The notes: generated from the sequence alone by a model not told the origin. Counted from the stretch's first letter, positions 1 to 8,005 are shown. The stretch: DNA of 39,857 nt from Rhodobacter sp. (GCA_022340385.1 JAJDOB010000207.1:1-39857); one strand, 5' to 3'. Translations and numbers: made by a program.

Positions 1-703
1 CGATCAGCTCGGTCACTTCGCGCACCGCATCGACCGAGCTGCCTTCCAGATACCCCTGCCGCAGAGCGCCCAGACCACCGTCGCCCGGAATGCCGACCAG
101 CGCCGCACCGGACGCCGCGGTTTCCGTGAACAGATTGCTGCCGATAGCTTCCAGCCCCTTTGGGTTGGAAAAATCGGCAAGGGTGAACTGGCCCAGCAGT
201 TCCGGTTCGACCCGGTCGTTGAAGAACGCGTAAGCCTCGCCCTGCGCATTGATCGAGATCGAGGCGGCGTCATCCGGTATCGTGATGTCCGGCACAACCG
301 CATAACCGTCCGAGGTCACGATCAATCCATCAGCAGAACGTTTCAGACCACCGTCACGGGTATAGGCCGAAATGCCCGAAGGCAGGGTGACTTCAAGATA
401 GCCGTCCCCCTCGATTGCCAGGTCCAGATCGCCGCCCGTGGCCTGCGAACTGCCCTGCGCCAGCGTGATGCTGACGGACGCGGGCCGCACGCCAAGCCCA
501 AGCTGCACGCCCGTCGGCAGCACGGTGCCGTCAGAGGCATTGATGGTGCCCGCACGGGTCATCTGCTGGTAGTGCAGATCGGCAAATTCGGCGCGCCGGG
601 CATTGTACCCGGTGGTGTTCATGTTCGACAGGTTGTTCGAAATCACTTCGACCCGCATCTGCTGGGCGCTCATACCCGAGGCGGCGATTTTCAGAGCTCT
701 CAT
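1..703 (-). CDS. flgG: Flagellar distal rod protein FlgG (3' end beyond window)
   Basis: FlgG polymerises into the distal rod that crosses the periplasm and joins the proximal rod to the hook. The reading frame opens with MRALKIAASGMSAQQMRVEV and then SNNLSNMNTTGYNARRA, the N-terminal rod/hook motif with its NNLxNxNTTGYxxxR core. An AAAGGAT ribosome binding site lies just upstream of the ATG. The frame runs open to base 1, giving about 234 codons; the family is about 260 residues, so only a short C-terminal part is missing. It is the last visible gene of the flgB-flgC-fliE-fliQ-flgF-flgG operon and starts 12 bases after flgF. Confidence 0.95.
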   Translation of the reverse strand, partial: MRALKIAASGMSAQQMRVEVISNNLSNMNTTGYNARRAEFADLHYQQMTRAGTINASDGTVLPTGVQLGLGVRPASVSITLAQGSSQATGGDLDLAIEGDGYLEVTLPSGISAYTRDGGLKRSADGLIVTSDGYAVVPDITIPDDAASISINAQGEAYAFFNDRVEPELLGQFTLADFSNPKGLEAIGSNLFTETAASGAALVGIPGDGGLGALRQGYLEGSSVDAVREVTELI

Positions 704-715
704 ATCGGATATCCT

Positions 716-1432
716 TTAACGACCCAGGGTTTGCAGAACGCTGCGGATACGTTCATCTTCTTTGTCCAGAAACTGCTGGCCCATCTGATAGGCATGCTGC
801 ACCGCGATCATCCGGGCGATTTCCGACACCGGGTCGACGTTGCTGCTTTCGACGAAGCCCTGCAGAATCACGGCCTCTTCGGCGGGGATCACCTCGCCCT
901 CGACGGCAAATCTGGTGTCCGCGCGCCGCGACATCTGGTTGGGGTCTGCAGGAAGGTACAGCCCGATCTGGTTCAGCGGCACGCCATCCGCGCTTAGCGT
1001 GCCATCGGCGGACAGCGCCACCGACGTCGCATCGGGCGGCACGAACACCGGTGCGCCGCCGCCATCCAGCAGGCGCGCACCGTCGGGGGCAACCAGCTCT
1101 CCGTCGGCGCTCGGGGTGAAACTGCCGGCCCGGGTCAAAAGCGGCCCGGCCGCGGTTTCGACCATGAAAAACCCCTCGCCCTCGATCGCGAAATCGAAAC
1201 GGCTGCCGGTTTGCGTCAGCGGGCCCTGGGTTGTGTCGATGTGGCGAACATTTGCATTTGCCATCGACAGCGACGCTTCGGCGGGTTCCAGCATCTTGAC
1301 ATGTTCGGAAAACACCAGCCCTTCGCGCAGGTAGCCGGTGGTCGATACGTTGGCGATGTTGTTGGCCACATTCTGCATTTCGCGCAGCAGGCCGGACTGA
1401 CGGGTCAGGGCGACATAACCGGGACTGTCCAT
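716..1432 (-). CDS. flgF: Flagellar basal-body rod protein FlgF
   Basis: FlgF is a proximal rod subunit of the flagellar basal body, exported through the flagellar type III apparatus. The 238-residue product starts MDSPGYVALTRQSGLLREMQ and carries the rod motif NVANNIANVSTTGYLREG near residue 22. It has the central FlgF/G domain (around residues 80-150, with FAIEGEGFFMVET) and the C-terminal rod helix containing FVESSNVDPVSEIARMI. Length is normal for the family. It starts three bases after fliQ and 12 bases before flgG, so it is cotranscribed with them. Confidence 0.95.
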   Translation of the reverse strand: MDSPGYVALTRQSGLLREMQNVANNIANVSTTGYLREGLVFSEHVKMLEPAEASLSMANANVRHIDTTQGPLTQTGSRFDFAIEGEGFFMVETAAGPLLTRAGSFTPSADGELVAPDGARLLDGGGAPVFVPPDATSVALSADGTLSADGVPLNQIGLYLPADPNQMSRRADTRFAVEGEVIPAEEAVILQGFVESSNVDPVSEIARMIAVQHAYQMGQQFLDKEDERIRSVLQTLGR

Positions 1433-1435
1433 TGG

Positions 1436-1702
1436 CTATCCTCCTGCGATCAGTGGCACCAGCTGGTCCTGAAAGAAGCTGGTCAAAGATTGCGTCATGA
1501 ACCCCATCGAGGCCCAGAACACCGCCAGGATGGCGGCCAGTTTCGGCACGAATGTCAGGGTCATCTCCTGCACCGAGGTCAACGCCTGGAACAGGCCAAT
1601 CACCAGGCCGGTCACCAAAGCCACGATCAGGATCGGAGTCGAGATCGTGACCGCAATCCAAAGTCCCTGCCGCAGCGTGTCGAAAAAGATGACCTCGTCC
1701 AT
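1436..1702 (-). CDS. fliQ: Flagellar export apparatus protein FliQ
   Basis: FliQ is a small inner-membrane component of the flagellar type III export gate, packed with FliP and FliR. The 88-residue product has two hydrophobic segments (about residues 15-40 and 50-75) and the conserved stretch FQALTSVQEMTLTFVPKLAA, diagnostic for FliQ and its type III secretion relatives. Length matches the family. Placing fliQ inside the rod operon between fliE and flgF, rather than beside fliP and fliR, is usual for Roseobacter-group bacteria. Confidence 0.95.
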   Translation of the reverse strand: MDEVIFFDTLRQGLWIAVTISTPILIVALVTGLVIGLFQALTSVQEMTLTFVPKLAAILAVFWASMGFMTQSLTSFFQDQLVPLIAGG

Positions 1703-1712
1703 CGCGGGGCTC

Positions 1713-2009
1713 CTAGACCGGCATCCGCAGGATTTCCTGATACGCCTCGACCACGCGGTCGCGGACCGTAACCGCGGTTTCGACCGCCAGTTCGGTCTGC
1801 GCCAGCGCCTGAACCAGGGCGTGCGGGTCCGCGCCGCCGGTCATCGCCGCCATCGCGGTCTTTTCGCCCTGCTGCAGCGTCGTGGCAAAATCACCGGCAA
1901 GTTTTGCAAACCCGTTGCCTGCGGTCTGCCCGTCCGGCATCGGCTTTGGCGCGGTTGCCGGACGGGTGGCCGCATAGGCTTGCGCGGCAAGAGAGGATCG
2001 TACATCCAT
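1713..2009 (-). CDS. fliE: Flagellar hook-basal body complex protein FliE
   Basis: FliE links the MS ring to the proximal rod and is among the first substrates exported. The 98-residue product has the FliE pattern: a polar, variable N-terminus, then FAKLAGDFATTLQQGEKTAM, DPHALVQALAQTELAVETAVTVRDRVVEAYQEILRM at the C-terminus. The last helix, with its RDRVVEAYQEILRMPV end, is the conserved part. It lies 11 bases after flgC and 10 bases before fliQ on the minus strand. Confidence 0.93.
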   Translation of the reverse strand: MDVRSSLAAQAYAATRPATAPKPMPDGQTAGNGFAKLAGDFATTLQQGEKTAMAAMTGGADPHALVQALAQTELAVETAVTVRDRVVEAYQEILRMPV

Positions 2010-2020
2010 TCTGGTCAGTC

Positions 2021-2413
2021 CTATCTGCGTAGCAGTTCAAGCAGGCGGGTCGACATTTGCCGGGCCTGATCGAACATCTTGAGGTTCGCCTCGTAGCTGC
2101 GCTGCGCTTCGCGCGCGTCAGCGATTTCGACCACCAGATCGACATTGCTGCCGTCATAGTGGCCGCTTTCGTCCGCCATCGGGTGGCCGGGATCGAAAAC
2201 CTTGGGCAATGTCGATCGGTCAAGCTGCACCGGGCCGGATTTCACCTGCCCCGTGATCTGCCCCGACTCCATCATCTGCTGAAACGTCGTGGTCTTGCGC
2301 CGATATCCGGGCGTGTCGGCATTGGCGATGTTTTCCGATACATACCGCAGCCGCAAGGCTTGCGCCTTCATCCCGCTGGCAGAGGCCGACAATGTGCTGT
2401 TGAAGTCATTCAT
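2021..2413 (-). CDS. flgC: Flagellar basal-body rod protein FlgC
   Basis: FlgC is a proximal rod subunit. The 130-residue product has the rod motif LRYVSENIANADTPGYRRKT near residue 22 and the C-terminal pattern SNVDLVVEIADAREAQRSYEANLKMFD, which packs against the N-terminal helix in assembled rods. Length is typical. It follows flgB by 12 bases. An ATG overlapping a second out-of-frame ATG marks the start; the first gives the conserved N-terminus. Confidence 0.95.
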   Translation of the reverse strand: MNDFNSTLSASASGMKAQALRLRYVSENIANADTPGYRRKTTTFQQMMESGQITGQVKSGPVQLDRSTLPKVFDPGHPMADESGHYDGSNVDLVVEIADAREAQRSYEANLKMFDQARQMSTRLLELLRR

Positions 2414-2425
2414 GCCCGTCGCCCC

Positions 2426-2815
2426 CTACCTGCGCCCGATCGATGTGCGCAGAATGCCCAGCGAGGTCTGGTAAACCGATAACGCCATTTCATGCGCCTG
2501 CCGCACCTCGGTCGCGTGCATCATCTCTGTTTCCAGGGAAACCGTGTTGCCATTCGGGGCGGATGGCCCGGCGCGGTCGATCACCTGCATCTGCAGCGCG
2601 GTGTCTTCAGACAGCATTCTGTGGGCGTCCCTTGTACTGCGCATCGCCGTGCCTGCCGATTTTGCGCGATAGGTTTCGGCAAATGGTTTCAGATCATGCG
2701 CGCGGTAACCCGGCGTATCGGCATTGGCGACATTGCCGCTGATCCGCGCCTGGCGGGCATTGGCATGGGTCGCAAGGCCGAACGCCACCTGGAAAATCTG
2801 TAGTTTGTCGTACAT
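2426..2815 (-). CDS. flgB: Flagellar basal-body rod protein FlgB
   Basis: FlgB is a proximal rod protein assembled with FlgC and FlgF. The 129-residue product contains ARQARISGNVANADTPGYRAHD (from about residue 20), the rod-family motif, and the C-terminal helix around THATEVRQAHEMALSVYQTSLGILRTSIGRR. A GGGAGAAG ribosome binding site stands a few bases before the ATG. It is the first gene of the minus-strand rod operon and diverges from fliI; a CtrA-like sequence lies in the 83-base gap between them. Confidence 0.94.
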   Translation of the reverse strand: MYDKLQIFQVAFGLATHANARQARISGNVANADTPGYRAHDLKPFAETYRAKSAGTAMRSTRDAHRMLSEDTALQMQVIDRAGPSAPNGNTVSLETEMMHATEVRQAHEMALSVYQTSLGILRTSIGRR

Positions 2816-2836
2816 CGGGGCTTCTCCCTCGAATTT

Positions 2837-2851
2837 CTAACCAAGGCTTAA
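2837..2851. promoter_or_regulatory. Candidate CtrA binding site between flgB and fliI
   Basis: The divergent flgB/fliI gap contains CTAA, seven bases, then TTAA. This matches seven of eight fixed bases of the TTAA-N7-TTAA consensus for the alphaproteobacterial response regulator CtrA, which activates flagellar genes in Rhodobacterales. Position 2837-2851 would suit control of either or both divergent units. The sequence is seen; the function is inferred. Confidence 0.45.
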
Positions 2852-2898
2852 CCCTGATTCGTTTAGAAAAAGTTGTCGTGAAATTTAAGGATCGGGAA

Positions 2899-4215
2899 AT
2901 GTCCGCAATCGGGCTTGACGCATTGACCGCAGAGATTGCTGCAATCCGGCCGGTGCGCCCGGTCGGGCGGGTCAGCGCCCTGGGCGGCGGTACGATCACC
3001 GTTGCCGGTCTGTCGTCAGAGGCGTCGCTGGGCGATCTGGTGGATTTTCCGCGGCCGGGCGGCGGCTGTCTGCGGGCCGAGGTTCTGACAGTGTCATCCG
3101 AGGCCATCACCGTGCTCGCCGACGGCCCGGCCGAGGGCGTGCTGATCGGCGACCGCGCGGTGCTGGCCGGCCAGGATGGCATCGCCCCGCATGAAAGCTG
3201 GATCGGCCGGGTGATCGACCCGTTCGGCAACGCACTGGACGGCGGGCCGATCCTGCGGGGAACCGCCAGCTATCCGCTGCGGGGCGAGCCCCTGAACCCC
3301 ACATTGCGGCGTGGGTTCGGCACCCGGCTGGAAACCGGGATGACCGTGTTCAACACGCTTTTGCCGATGGTCCGCGGCCAGCGGATCGGTCTTTTTTCCG
3401 GGTCTGGCGTTGGCAAAACCACGTTGCTGGCGCGATTCGCGCTGGGTCTGCAGGCCGACATCGTTGTCATTGCGATGATTGGCGAACGCGGGCGTGAAGT
3501 GCGCGAATTCGTCGACCGGGTGCTGGGGCCGTCGGGCATGAAACGTGCGGTGGTGGTGGCGGCGACATCCGACATGTCGCCGATGGTGCGCCGCCGTTGC
3601 GCCTGGGCGGCGATGGCGGTGGCCGAACATTTTCGTGATCAGGGCAGGCATGTCTTGTTCCTGGCCGACAGCGTCACCCGCTTTGCCGATGCGCATCGCG
3701 AGGTCGCACTGGCATCGGGCGAGGCCGGCAGCCTGCGCGGCTATCCGCCTTCGACCACCCACATGATCACTTCGCTATGCGAGCGCGCCGGGCCGGGCAC
3801 CGAATCAACCGGCGACATCACCGCGGTGTTCAGCGTGCTGGTCGCGGGGTCGGATATGGAAGAACCGGTGGCCGACACGCTGCGCGGCGTTCTGGATGGC
3901 CATGTGGTACTGGATCGCAAGATCGCCGAGCGCGGGCGGTTTCCGGCGATCGATCTGCTGCGATCGGTGTCGCGGTCCCTGCCAGAGGCTGCAAGCGCCG
4001 ATGAGAACACATTGATCGCCGCCGCGCGGGCCGCACTTGGCACCTTCGACCGCTCCGAGATGATGATCCAGGCCGGGCTTTATGCGTCCGGATCGGACCC
4101 TGCGATTGACGCGGCGATCGTGTCTTATCCAAAACTGGACCAGTTCATCGCGCGGCGCGAGCCTGCAGACATCCCGGCAAGTTTCGCCAGCCTGGCGGAA
4201 TGCCTTGCCGGTTGA
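2899..4215 (+). CDS. fliI: Flagellar export ATPase FliI
   Basis: FliI is the cytoplasmic hexameric ATPase that helps feed substrates to the flagellar type III export gate. The 438-residue product has a beta-barrel N-terminal domain (about 1-90), Walker A GSGVGKTT (about 168-175), the IGERGREVREF segment, a Walker B region near HVLFLADSVTRFADAHRE, and RGYPPSTTHMITSLCERAG, typical of FliI/YscN rather than F1-beta. The ATG at 2899 is preferred because AAGGA lies seven bases upstream; an in-frame GTG at 2878 would add seven residues. It is transcribed away from the rod operon and converges on the DUF1217 gene. Confidence 0.95.
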   Translation: MSAIGLDALTAEIAAIRPVRPVGRVSALGGGTITVAGLSSEASLGDLVDFPRPGGGCLRAEVLTVSSEAITVLADGPAEGVLIGDRAVLAGQDGIAPHESWIGRVIDPFGNALDGGPILRGTASYPLRGEPLNPTLRRGFGTRLETGMTVFNTLLPMVRGQRIGLFSGSGVGKTTLLARFALGLQADIVVIAMIGERGREVREFVDRVLGPSGMKRAVVVAATSDMSPMVRRRCAWAAMAVAEHFRDQGRHVLFLADSVTRFADAHREVALASGEAGSLRGYPPSTTHMITSLCERAGPGTESTGDITAVFSVLVAGSDMEEPVADTLRGVLDGHVVLDRKIAERGRFPAIDLLRSVSRSLPEAASADENTLIAAARAALGTFDRSEMMIQAGLYASGSDPAIDAAIVSYPKLDQFIARREPADIPASFASLAECLAG

Positions 4216-4242
4216 TCCCTCACTGTGCGAACCGTCGTCCGG

Positions 4243-5070
4243 TCAGCCAGGCAACCCCGGCAACCCACCTGCGCCGTTTGCATTACGAAGCAAGGCCAGC
4301 GCCACACTGCCGCCGCTGGAAATGGCGCTGCCTGCCTGGATATCCGCGCGCAACAGGAACAGGCGCACCAGCTCTTCCCGTTTCTGCGGGTCCGCGAACT
4401 GTGCGACTTCGCCATCGCCGAAGCGGGCGCTGGCCTTGTCGCGAAACGCGCTGAGTTGTTGATCCAGATCCAGCGCGCCAACCGAGGCCGGAAGCCCCAG
4501 CGCCGCCTCGAAGACCTGCCGCACCGGCGGCTGACCCATGACCAGAAACCAGCGGCCGTTGTCCGTGGTGTCTTTGGCGGTGATCGCCTCCAATGCGCGA
4601 TCCAGCCCAAGCGCCAGCCGCATGTTCTGATCCTGGTCGCCAACGGCGATCTCGAATTGCTGCTGCTTGAACGCATCGGTGATTTCGGTGGGAAAATCCG
4701 ACAGCACCGTGCGCGGCGTATCGAAGTCACCGAAACCGAACGCCTTGGAAAACTCGTAATAGCGTTTGTCCGACAGCCGGTTGCCCAAAGCACCGGTTTC
4801 CAAGGTGCCGTCTTCCAGCACTTTCTGCAGGAAGAATTTGTTGTTGATGTCGTCATCCAGCCCGAAGGCACCCAGCGCGACCTGCAACATGCGCCGGTCA
4901 GCGATCAGGTCTTCGGCGCTGGCAATGCTGCCAATATTCTCTTCGAAATACGTCACGTCGCGCACGATCACCGCGGAATTCTCGAACGCCTCCTGCTGCA
5001 CATCGCGGGTGCGGTTCAGAAATGCCCAGCCGGCAAGTCCACCCGTGGGGATCACCGGCTGAAAGGTCAT
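4243..5070 (-). CDS. DUF1217 flagellar-locus protein
   Basis: The 275-residue product matches the DUF1217 pattern as I recognise it: an N-terminal segment with WAFLNRTRDVQQEAFE, then repeated helical stretches such as LIADRRMLQVALGAFGLDDDINNKFFLQKVLEDG and MRLALGLDRALEAI. DUF1217 proteins occur in alphaproteobacterial flagellar clusters, but their exact role is not settled; rod or hook export or assembly has been assumed from context. There is no signal peptide or membrane segment. The ATG overlaps the stop of flbT by four bases (ATGA), so translation is probably coupled to flbT. It ends 27 bases from the end of the convergent fliI. Confidence 0.8.
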   Translation of the reverse strand: MTFQPVIPTGGLAGWAFLNRTRDVQQEAFENSAVIVRDVTYFEENIGSIASAEDLIADRRMLQVALGAFGLDDDINNKFFLQKVLEDGTLETGALGNRLSDKRYYEFSKAFGFGDFDTPRTVLSDFPTEITDAFKQQQFEIAVGDQDQNMRLALGLDRALEAITAKDTTDNGRWFLVMGQPPVRQVFEAALGLPASVGALDLDQQLSAFRDKASARFGDGEVAQFADPQKREELVRLFLLRADIQAGSAISSGGSVALALLRNANGAGGLPGLPG

Positions 5071-5471
5071 TGGACGCAGGCCGCCAGCAGCCGGTCCTCG
5101 CGCGGCAGAAGGGTACGCAAAGCCTTCAGCGCTTGATAATAGAAGCCCTCAAGCACGGCGTCGGTAGCGTTTTCCAGCTGCGCGCGGCTGTCAAGATCGG
5201 TCAGCACCTGGCTAAGCTGTTCGATGCCGCGCAACAACTGCATCCTCGCCTCTTCGGCGTTGGCATCGCCCGAAAGAACAAGTTGCGCGATATAGCAGAC
5301 CCGGCGGACCGGCGTGTTCACCTCTTCGGGGTGGATCGCATCGCGAAGACGCAGGATATTGGCGTTCGGCGTCACGATTGACAGGCGCGACCGGCGATCG
5401 CCGTTCTCGATCACCGCACCGTTGATCAGAACCCGCTCCTTCGGGCCCAGTTTCAGCACCAGCCCGCTCAT
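5067..5471 (-). CDS. flbT: Flagellin translation regulator FlbT
   Basis: FlbT in Caulobacter binds the 5' leader of flagellin mRNA and limits its translation and stability until the hook is built. The 134-residue product starts MSGLVLKLGPKERVLINGAV and includes NANILRLRDAIHPEEVNTPVRRVCY and AQLVLSGD, the conserved FlbT core. The frame is open far upstream, but the ATG at 5471 gives the family N-terminus and overlaps the flaF stop by four bases, which fits translational coupling. Gene order fliC-flaF-flbT is the usual one. Confidence 0.93.
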   Translation of the reverse strand: MSGLVLKLGPKERVLINGAVIENGDRRSRLSIVTPNANILRLRDAIHPEEVNTPVRRVCYIAQLVLSGDANAEEARMQLLRGIEQLSQVLTDLDSRAQLENATDAVLEGFYYQALKALRTLLPREDRLLAACVQ

Positions 5472-5845
5472 GCCGCGATCGCCTGCGACCTGAGTCCGCG
5501 CATGACAGTCGTATTGATTTCCACCAGCACGTCGGCACCGGCGCTGCCATCCAGCACTTTGGTGGAATGCTGCAGGATGAATTCCGCAAGGTAGAAAATC
5601 TGCGCGCGCAGCGGCTGCGGCAGGGCATTGTCCTTGTCGGCCACGTCGGCGGCGAGCAGGATCCACAGTTTCCGGTTGTCGTGCAGCGCGGTGGCCAGAT
5701 CGGCAAACCCGTTCCTGCCGCGCGCGATCGCGGTTTTCAGGTGGCCGGTTACCTGTGCCAGCACATCGTATTCGGTGCTTTGATGGGTGCGGATCGGGGT
5801 TTTGGCGGAAGAATAGGCCGTTCGGGCCAGGTTCATTGAGTTCAC
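5468..5845 (-). CDS. flaF: Flagellin biosynthesis regulator FlaF
   Basis: FlaF works with FlbT, and opposes it, in controlling flagellin synthesis in alphaproteobacteria. The 125-residue all-helical product shows FlaF features: an N-terminal ARTAYSSA, then TEYDVLAQVTGHLKTA and DNRKLWILLAADVADKDNALPQPLRAQIFYLAEFILQHS. The GTG at 5845 is chosen because AAGGA lies six bases before it; the ATG three codons in is a weaker choice. The gene lies about 100 bases after flagellin and overlaps flbT by four bases. Confidence 0.92.
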   Translation of the reverse strand: MNSMNLARTAYSSAKTPIRTHQSTEYDVLAQVTGHLKTAIARGRNGFADLATALHDNRKLWILLAADVADKDNALPQPLRAQIFYLAEFILQHSTKVLDGSAGADVLVEINTTVMRGLRSQAIAA

Positions 5846-5910
5846 GTCAGGTCCTTCCAGAGGGCATTTGGCGAAAGTGAATGTCGGTCAGGCGGGGACG
5901 TCGGGGCGAC

Positions 5911-5933
5911 GGGCGCGCGAATTCCACGCGCCC
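5911..5933 (-). terminator. GC-rich hairpin after fliC
   Basis: Nine bases at 5911-5919 and nine at 5925-5933 pair with one G-T wobble around a five-base loop (AATTC). The hairpin lies 13 bases past the fliC stop and before flaF. No T-run follows on the minus strand, so it may attenuate or protect the flagellin message rather than end transcription fully. That would explain much more flagellin than FlaF/FlbT from one transcript. Confidence 0.45.
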
Positions 5934-5946
5934 GCCATCATTCCGG

Positions 5947-7428
5947 CTAGCGGAACAGCGACAGCACCGACTGCGGTGCCTGGTTGGCGATCGACAGCGA
6001 CTGGATACCCAGCTGCTGTTGCACCTGAAGGGCCTGCAACCGCGCCGAGGCTTCCTCCATATCGGCGTCAACCAGCGACCCGATACCGGATTTCAGCGAA
6101 TCCATCAGCTTGCTGACGAAATCGGTTTGCGTGTCGATCCGGCCCTGATCGGAACCGAACGAGGCCGAGGCATCGATCGCGGTGTCGATCAGGGTCTCGA
6201 TATTGCCCAGAGCGGCATCGGCACCGCTGTTTGTGGTGACGTCGATCCCGCCCAGCCCGAACAGGCCACCCGAAGCCACGCCACCCGCAGCGCCGACGAC
6301 ACTGAACGCCAGGCTGGCGCCGTCATTGTCGACCTTCAGTTGCCACGCACCAGAGCCGTCCTGTGCAACCGCCGTGGTGATGTCGACGAGCCCGCCTGCA
6401 TCGACCGCCGATTTCAGGCCGCGAGCCACGTCCTCGAAGTTTTCATTCGGACCGGCGACATAGGTGTAGGTGCTGGACCCGACGGTCACCTGATACCCGT
6501 CGCCATCATTCACCGTGGCAGAGGTCGAGAATGAGACGTTCTCCGCCCGTTCGCCGATCTCGGTCGCCGACAAGGTCACGCCGGTTGCTGCGCCGTTCTT
6601 GAGCGAAGCGAGCGAAACATCCTCGAACGCGCGGGTCGACGAGATGGTGATGACGTTGGTCGACACACTGGCCGTCACGCCCGACAGGCCAAGCCCGTTG
6701 ATGGCGTTGTTGATTGCCAGTGCGGCGGCATCCTGATCGCCGGTCAGATCGCCAGCGGCAAAGCTGACGGTGCTGCCCGCGATGGTGACGCTGAAGGCGT
6801 CGGCGGACACGTCGGTGTCCGTCGCAATCGTCCGGGTTTCGGAATTCGCCGTATTGACCACCGCCGCGGCGCTGGCCGTGGCATTGGCCGACAGGCTGGT
6901 GCCGGTGCCGTAGACGCCCGCGGTCGTGGTCAGGTCCTGACGGTTGACGGTGATGTTGCTGGCGGTAACGGTTCCGTCCGACGCGCGGTCAAGCGACGAC
7001 AGGACATTTACGTCTTCGGTGCCCTTCAGAAGGTTCAGCCCGTTGAACTGAGCCGCACCGACGATCGAGTTGATCTGATCGCGCAACGCGACAATGTCGG
7101 TCTGAATCTTGGCACGATCCACGTTTTCTTCCTGTGCGGCGACGACCTTGCTTTTGATGTCGGTCAAAAGGTCGGTAACGGTTTCCGAGGCGTTGCGCGC
7201 GACGGCCACGGTCGACTGGCCCAGGGACAGGCTTTCCGAGATTGCCTTGAAACCCTTGACGTCAGATTCCATCACTTTCGAGATTGCCCAGATCGAGGCG
7301 TTGTCGCGGGCCGTTGCCACCGATTTGCCGGTCGAGATTTCGTTCTGGGTCTTGCTGAGGCTGGCGTTGATGCCCTTGAGGGTTTGCAGCGCAACCATGG
7401 CGCTGTTGTTGGTCAGAATGCTAGACAT
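5947..7428 (-). CDS. fliC: Flagellin
   Basis: Flagellin is the filament subunit, exported by the flagellar type III apparatus. The 493-residue product has the flagellin N-terminal D0/D1 domain, beginning MSSILTNNSAMVALQTLKGIN and including STGKSVATARDNASIWAISKVME. A Ser/Thr/Ala-rich variable centre covers about residues 150-390. The C-terminal coiled coil has DQGRIDTQTDFVSKLMDSL and ends QQQLGIQSLSIANQAPQSVLSLFR. The frame is open upstream, but the ATG at 7428 has AAAGGAACG before it and gives the family start. It is probably expressed from a promoter in the 223-base gap upstream. Confidence 0.96.
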   Translation of the reverse strand: MSSILTNNSAMVALQTLKGINASLSKTQNEISTGKSVATARDNASIWAISKVMESDVKGFKAISESLSLGQSTVAVARNASETVTDLLTDIKSKVVAAQEENVDRAKIQTDIVALRDQINSIVGAAQFNGLNLLKGTEDVNVLSSLDRASDGTVTASNITVNRQDLTTTAGVYGTGTSLSANATASAAAVVNTANSETRTIATDTDVSADAFSVTIAGSTVSFAAGDLTGDQDAAALAINNAINGLGLSGVTASVSTNVITISSTRAFEDVSLASLKNGAATGVTLSATEIGERAENVSFSTSATVNDGDGYQVTVGSSTYTYVAGPNENFEDVARGLKSAVDAGGLVDITTAVAQDGSGAWQLKVDNDGASLAFSVVGAAGGVASGGLFGLGGIDVTTNSGADAALGNIETLIDTAIDASASFGSDQGRIDTQTDFVSKLMDSLKSGIGSLVDADMEEASARLQALQVQQQLGIQSLSIANQAPQSVLSLFR

Positions 7429-7445
7429 TGATCGTTCCTTTGTTC

Positions 7446-7465
7446 GACGGCGCATTTTGCGTCGC
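7446..7465 (-). promoter_or_regulatory. Stem-loop in the fliC 5' leader
   Basis: On the fliC message GCGACGCA can pair with the following TGCGCCGTC around an AAA loop. The stem is four perfect pairs next to the loop, one mismatch, then three more pairs including a G-U. It ends just upstream of the AAAGGAACG ribosome binding site and about 18 bases from the AUG. FlbT acts on flagellin leaders of this kind in Caulobacter; the assignment here is inference. Confidence 0.35.
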
Positions 7466-7622
7466 TTGTTCAGATGTCGCCCGGTATGGGCGGATAAAGG
7501 TGCCGTTCTGACAGCTGCCGAACCCGGATTCGCCCGGGACGCGCCACCCGCTAAGGTGCAGGGCCGGTTCTGAAGACAAAATGGTAAGAGAGTGTGAAGG
7601 GCGTTTGGTGAAGTCCGGTCGA

Positions 7623-7644
7623 ATTGCCTAAAATTTTCGGCAAT
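7623..7644. promoter_or_regulatory. 22-bp near-perfect palindrome upstream of fliC
   Basis: ATTGCC and GGCAAT flank a centre containing AAAATTTT; 20 of 22 positions are symmetric. It lies just past the stop of the FlgN-like gene and about 195 bases before the fliC ATG. There is no separate loop, which suits a DNA-binding operator better than an RNA hairpin. A regulator cannot be named. Confidence 0.35.
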
Positions 7645-7651
7645 CAATCTG

Positions 7652-8005
7652 TCAGGCTCGATGGCCCAGGCCACGCGGCGCACCTGTCATCGCCTGAACC
7701 CGACCCGAGGCATCGTAGGTCTGCAATGGCGCATTGGGCACGCGCAGCGCCGTGATGCGTTTCTGCGCCGCCTGCACACCGGCGCGCATTGCCGCCAGCA
7801 ATCGCCCGTTACGTTCGGACGCGATCCGCAGACGCTGCAAAGCGTCCGGGTCCGCGTCGCCACGCGCAACCAGTCCGATCAGCCGCTCTTTCTCTGCCGT
7901 CAGCCGGTCCAGCACATCAAACCGCGCCGCAAGAACCGCCGCACGTTCCTTGTCCAGCAGATCCTCCAGTGCCTCGCTGGCTGAATCCAGACTAAACAAC
8001 CCCAT
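7652..8005 (-). CDS. FlgN-like flagellar export chaperone (probable)
   Basis: The 117-residue product is mostly helical and charged in its first 90 residues (SEALEDLLDKERAAVLAARFDVLDRLTAEKERLIGLV, then RIASERNGRLLAAMRAGVQAAQKRI). It ends in a short tail with APLQTYDASGRVQAMTG. This layout is that of FlgN/FliT-type chaperones, which bind hook-filament junction proteins before export; the C-terminal YxxxG segment is common in FlgN. AGGAG lies seven bases before the ATG, and the start overlaps the 3' end of the FlgJ-like gene by 14 bases. Assignment rests on shape and context. Confidence 0.6.
   Translation of the reverse strand: MGLFSLDSASEALEDLLDKERAAVLAARFDVLDRLTAEKERLIGLVARGDADPDALQRLRIASERNGRLLAAMRAGVQAAQKRITALRVPNAPLQTYDASGRVQAMTGAPRGLGHRA

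Noticed and set aside
753-1661. A 302-codon minus-strand frame over flgF and fliQ
   Set aside because: It runs in another frame through two genes with clear flagellar motifs and has no motif of its own.
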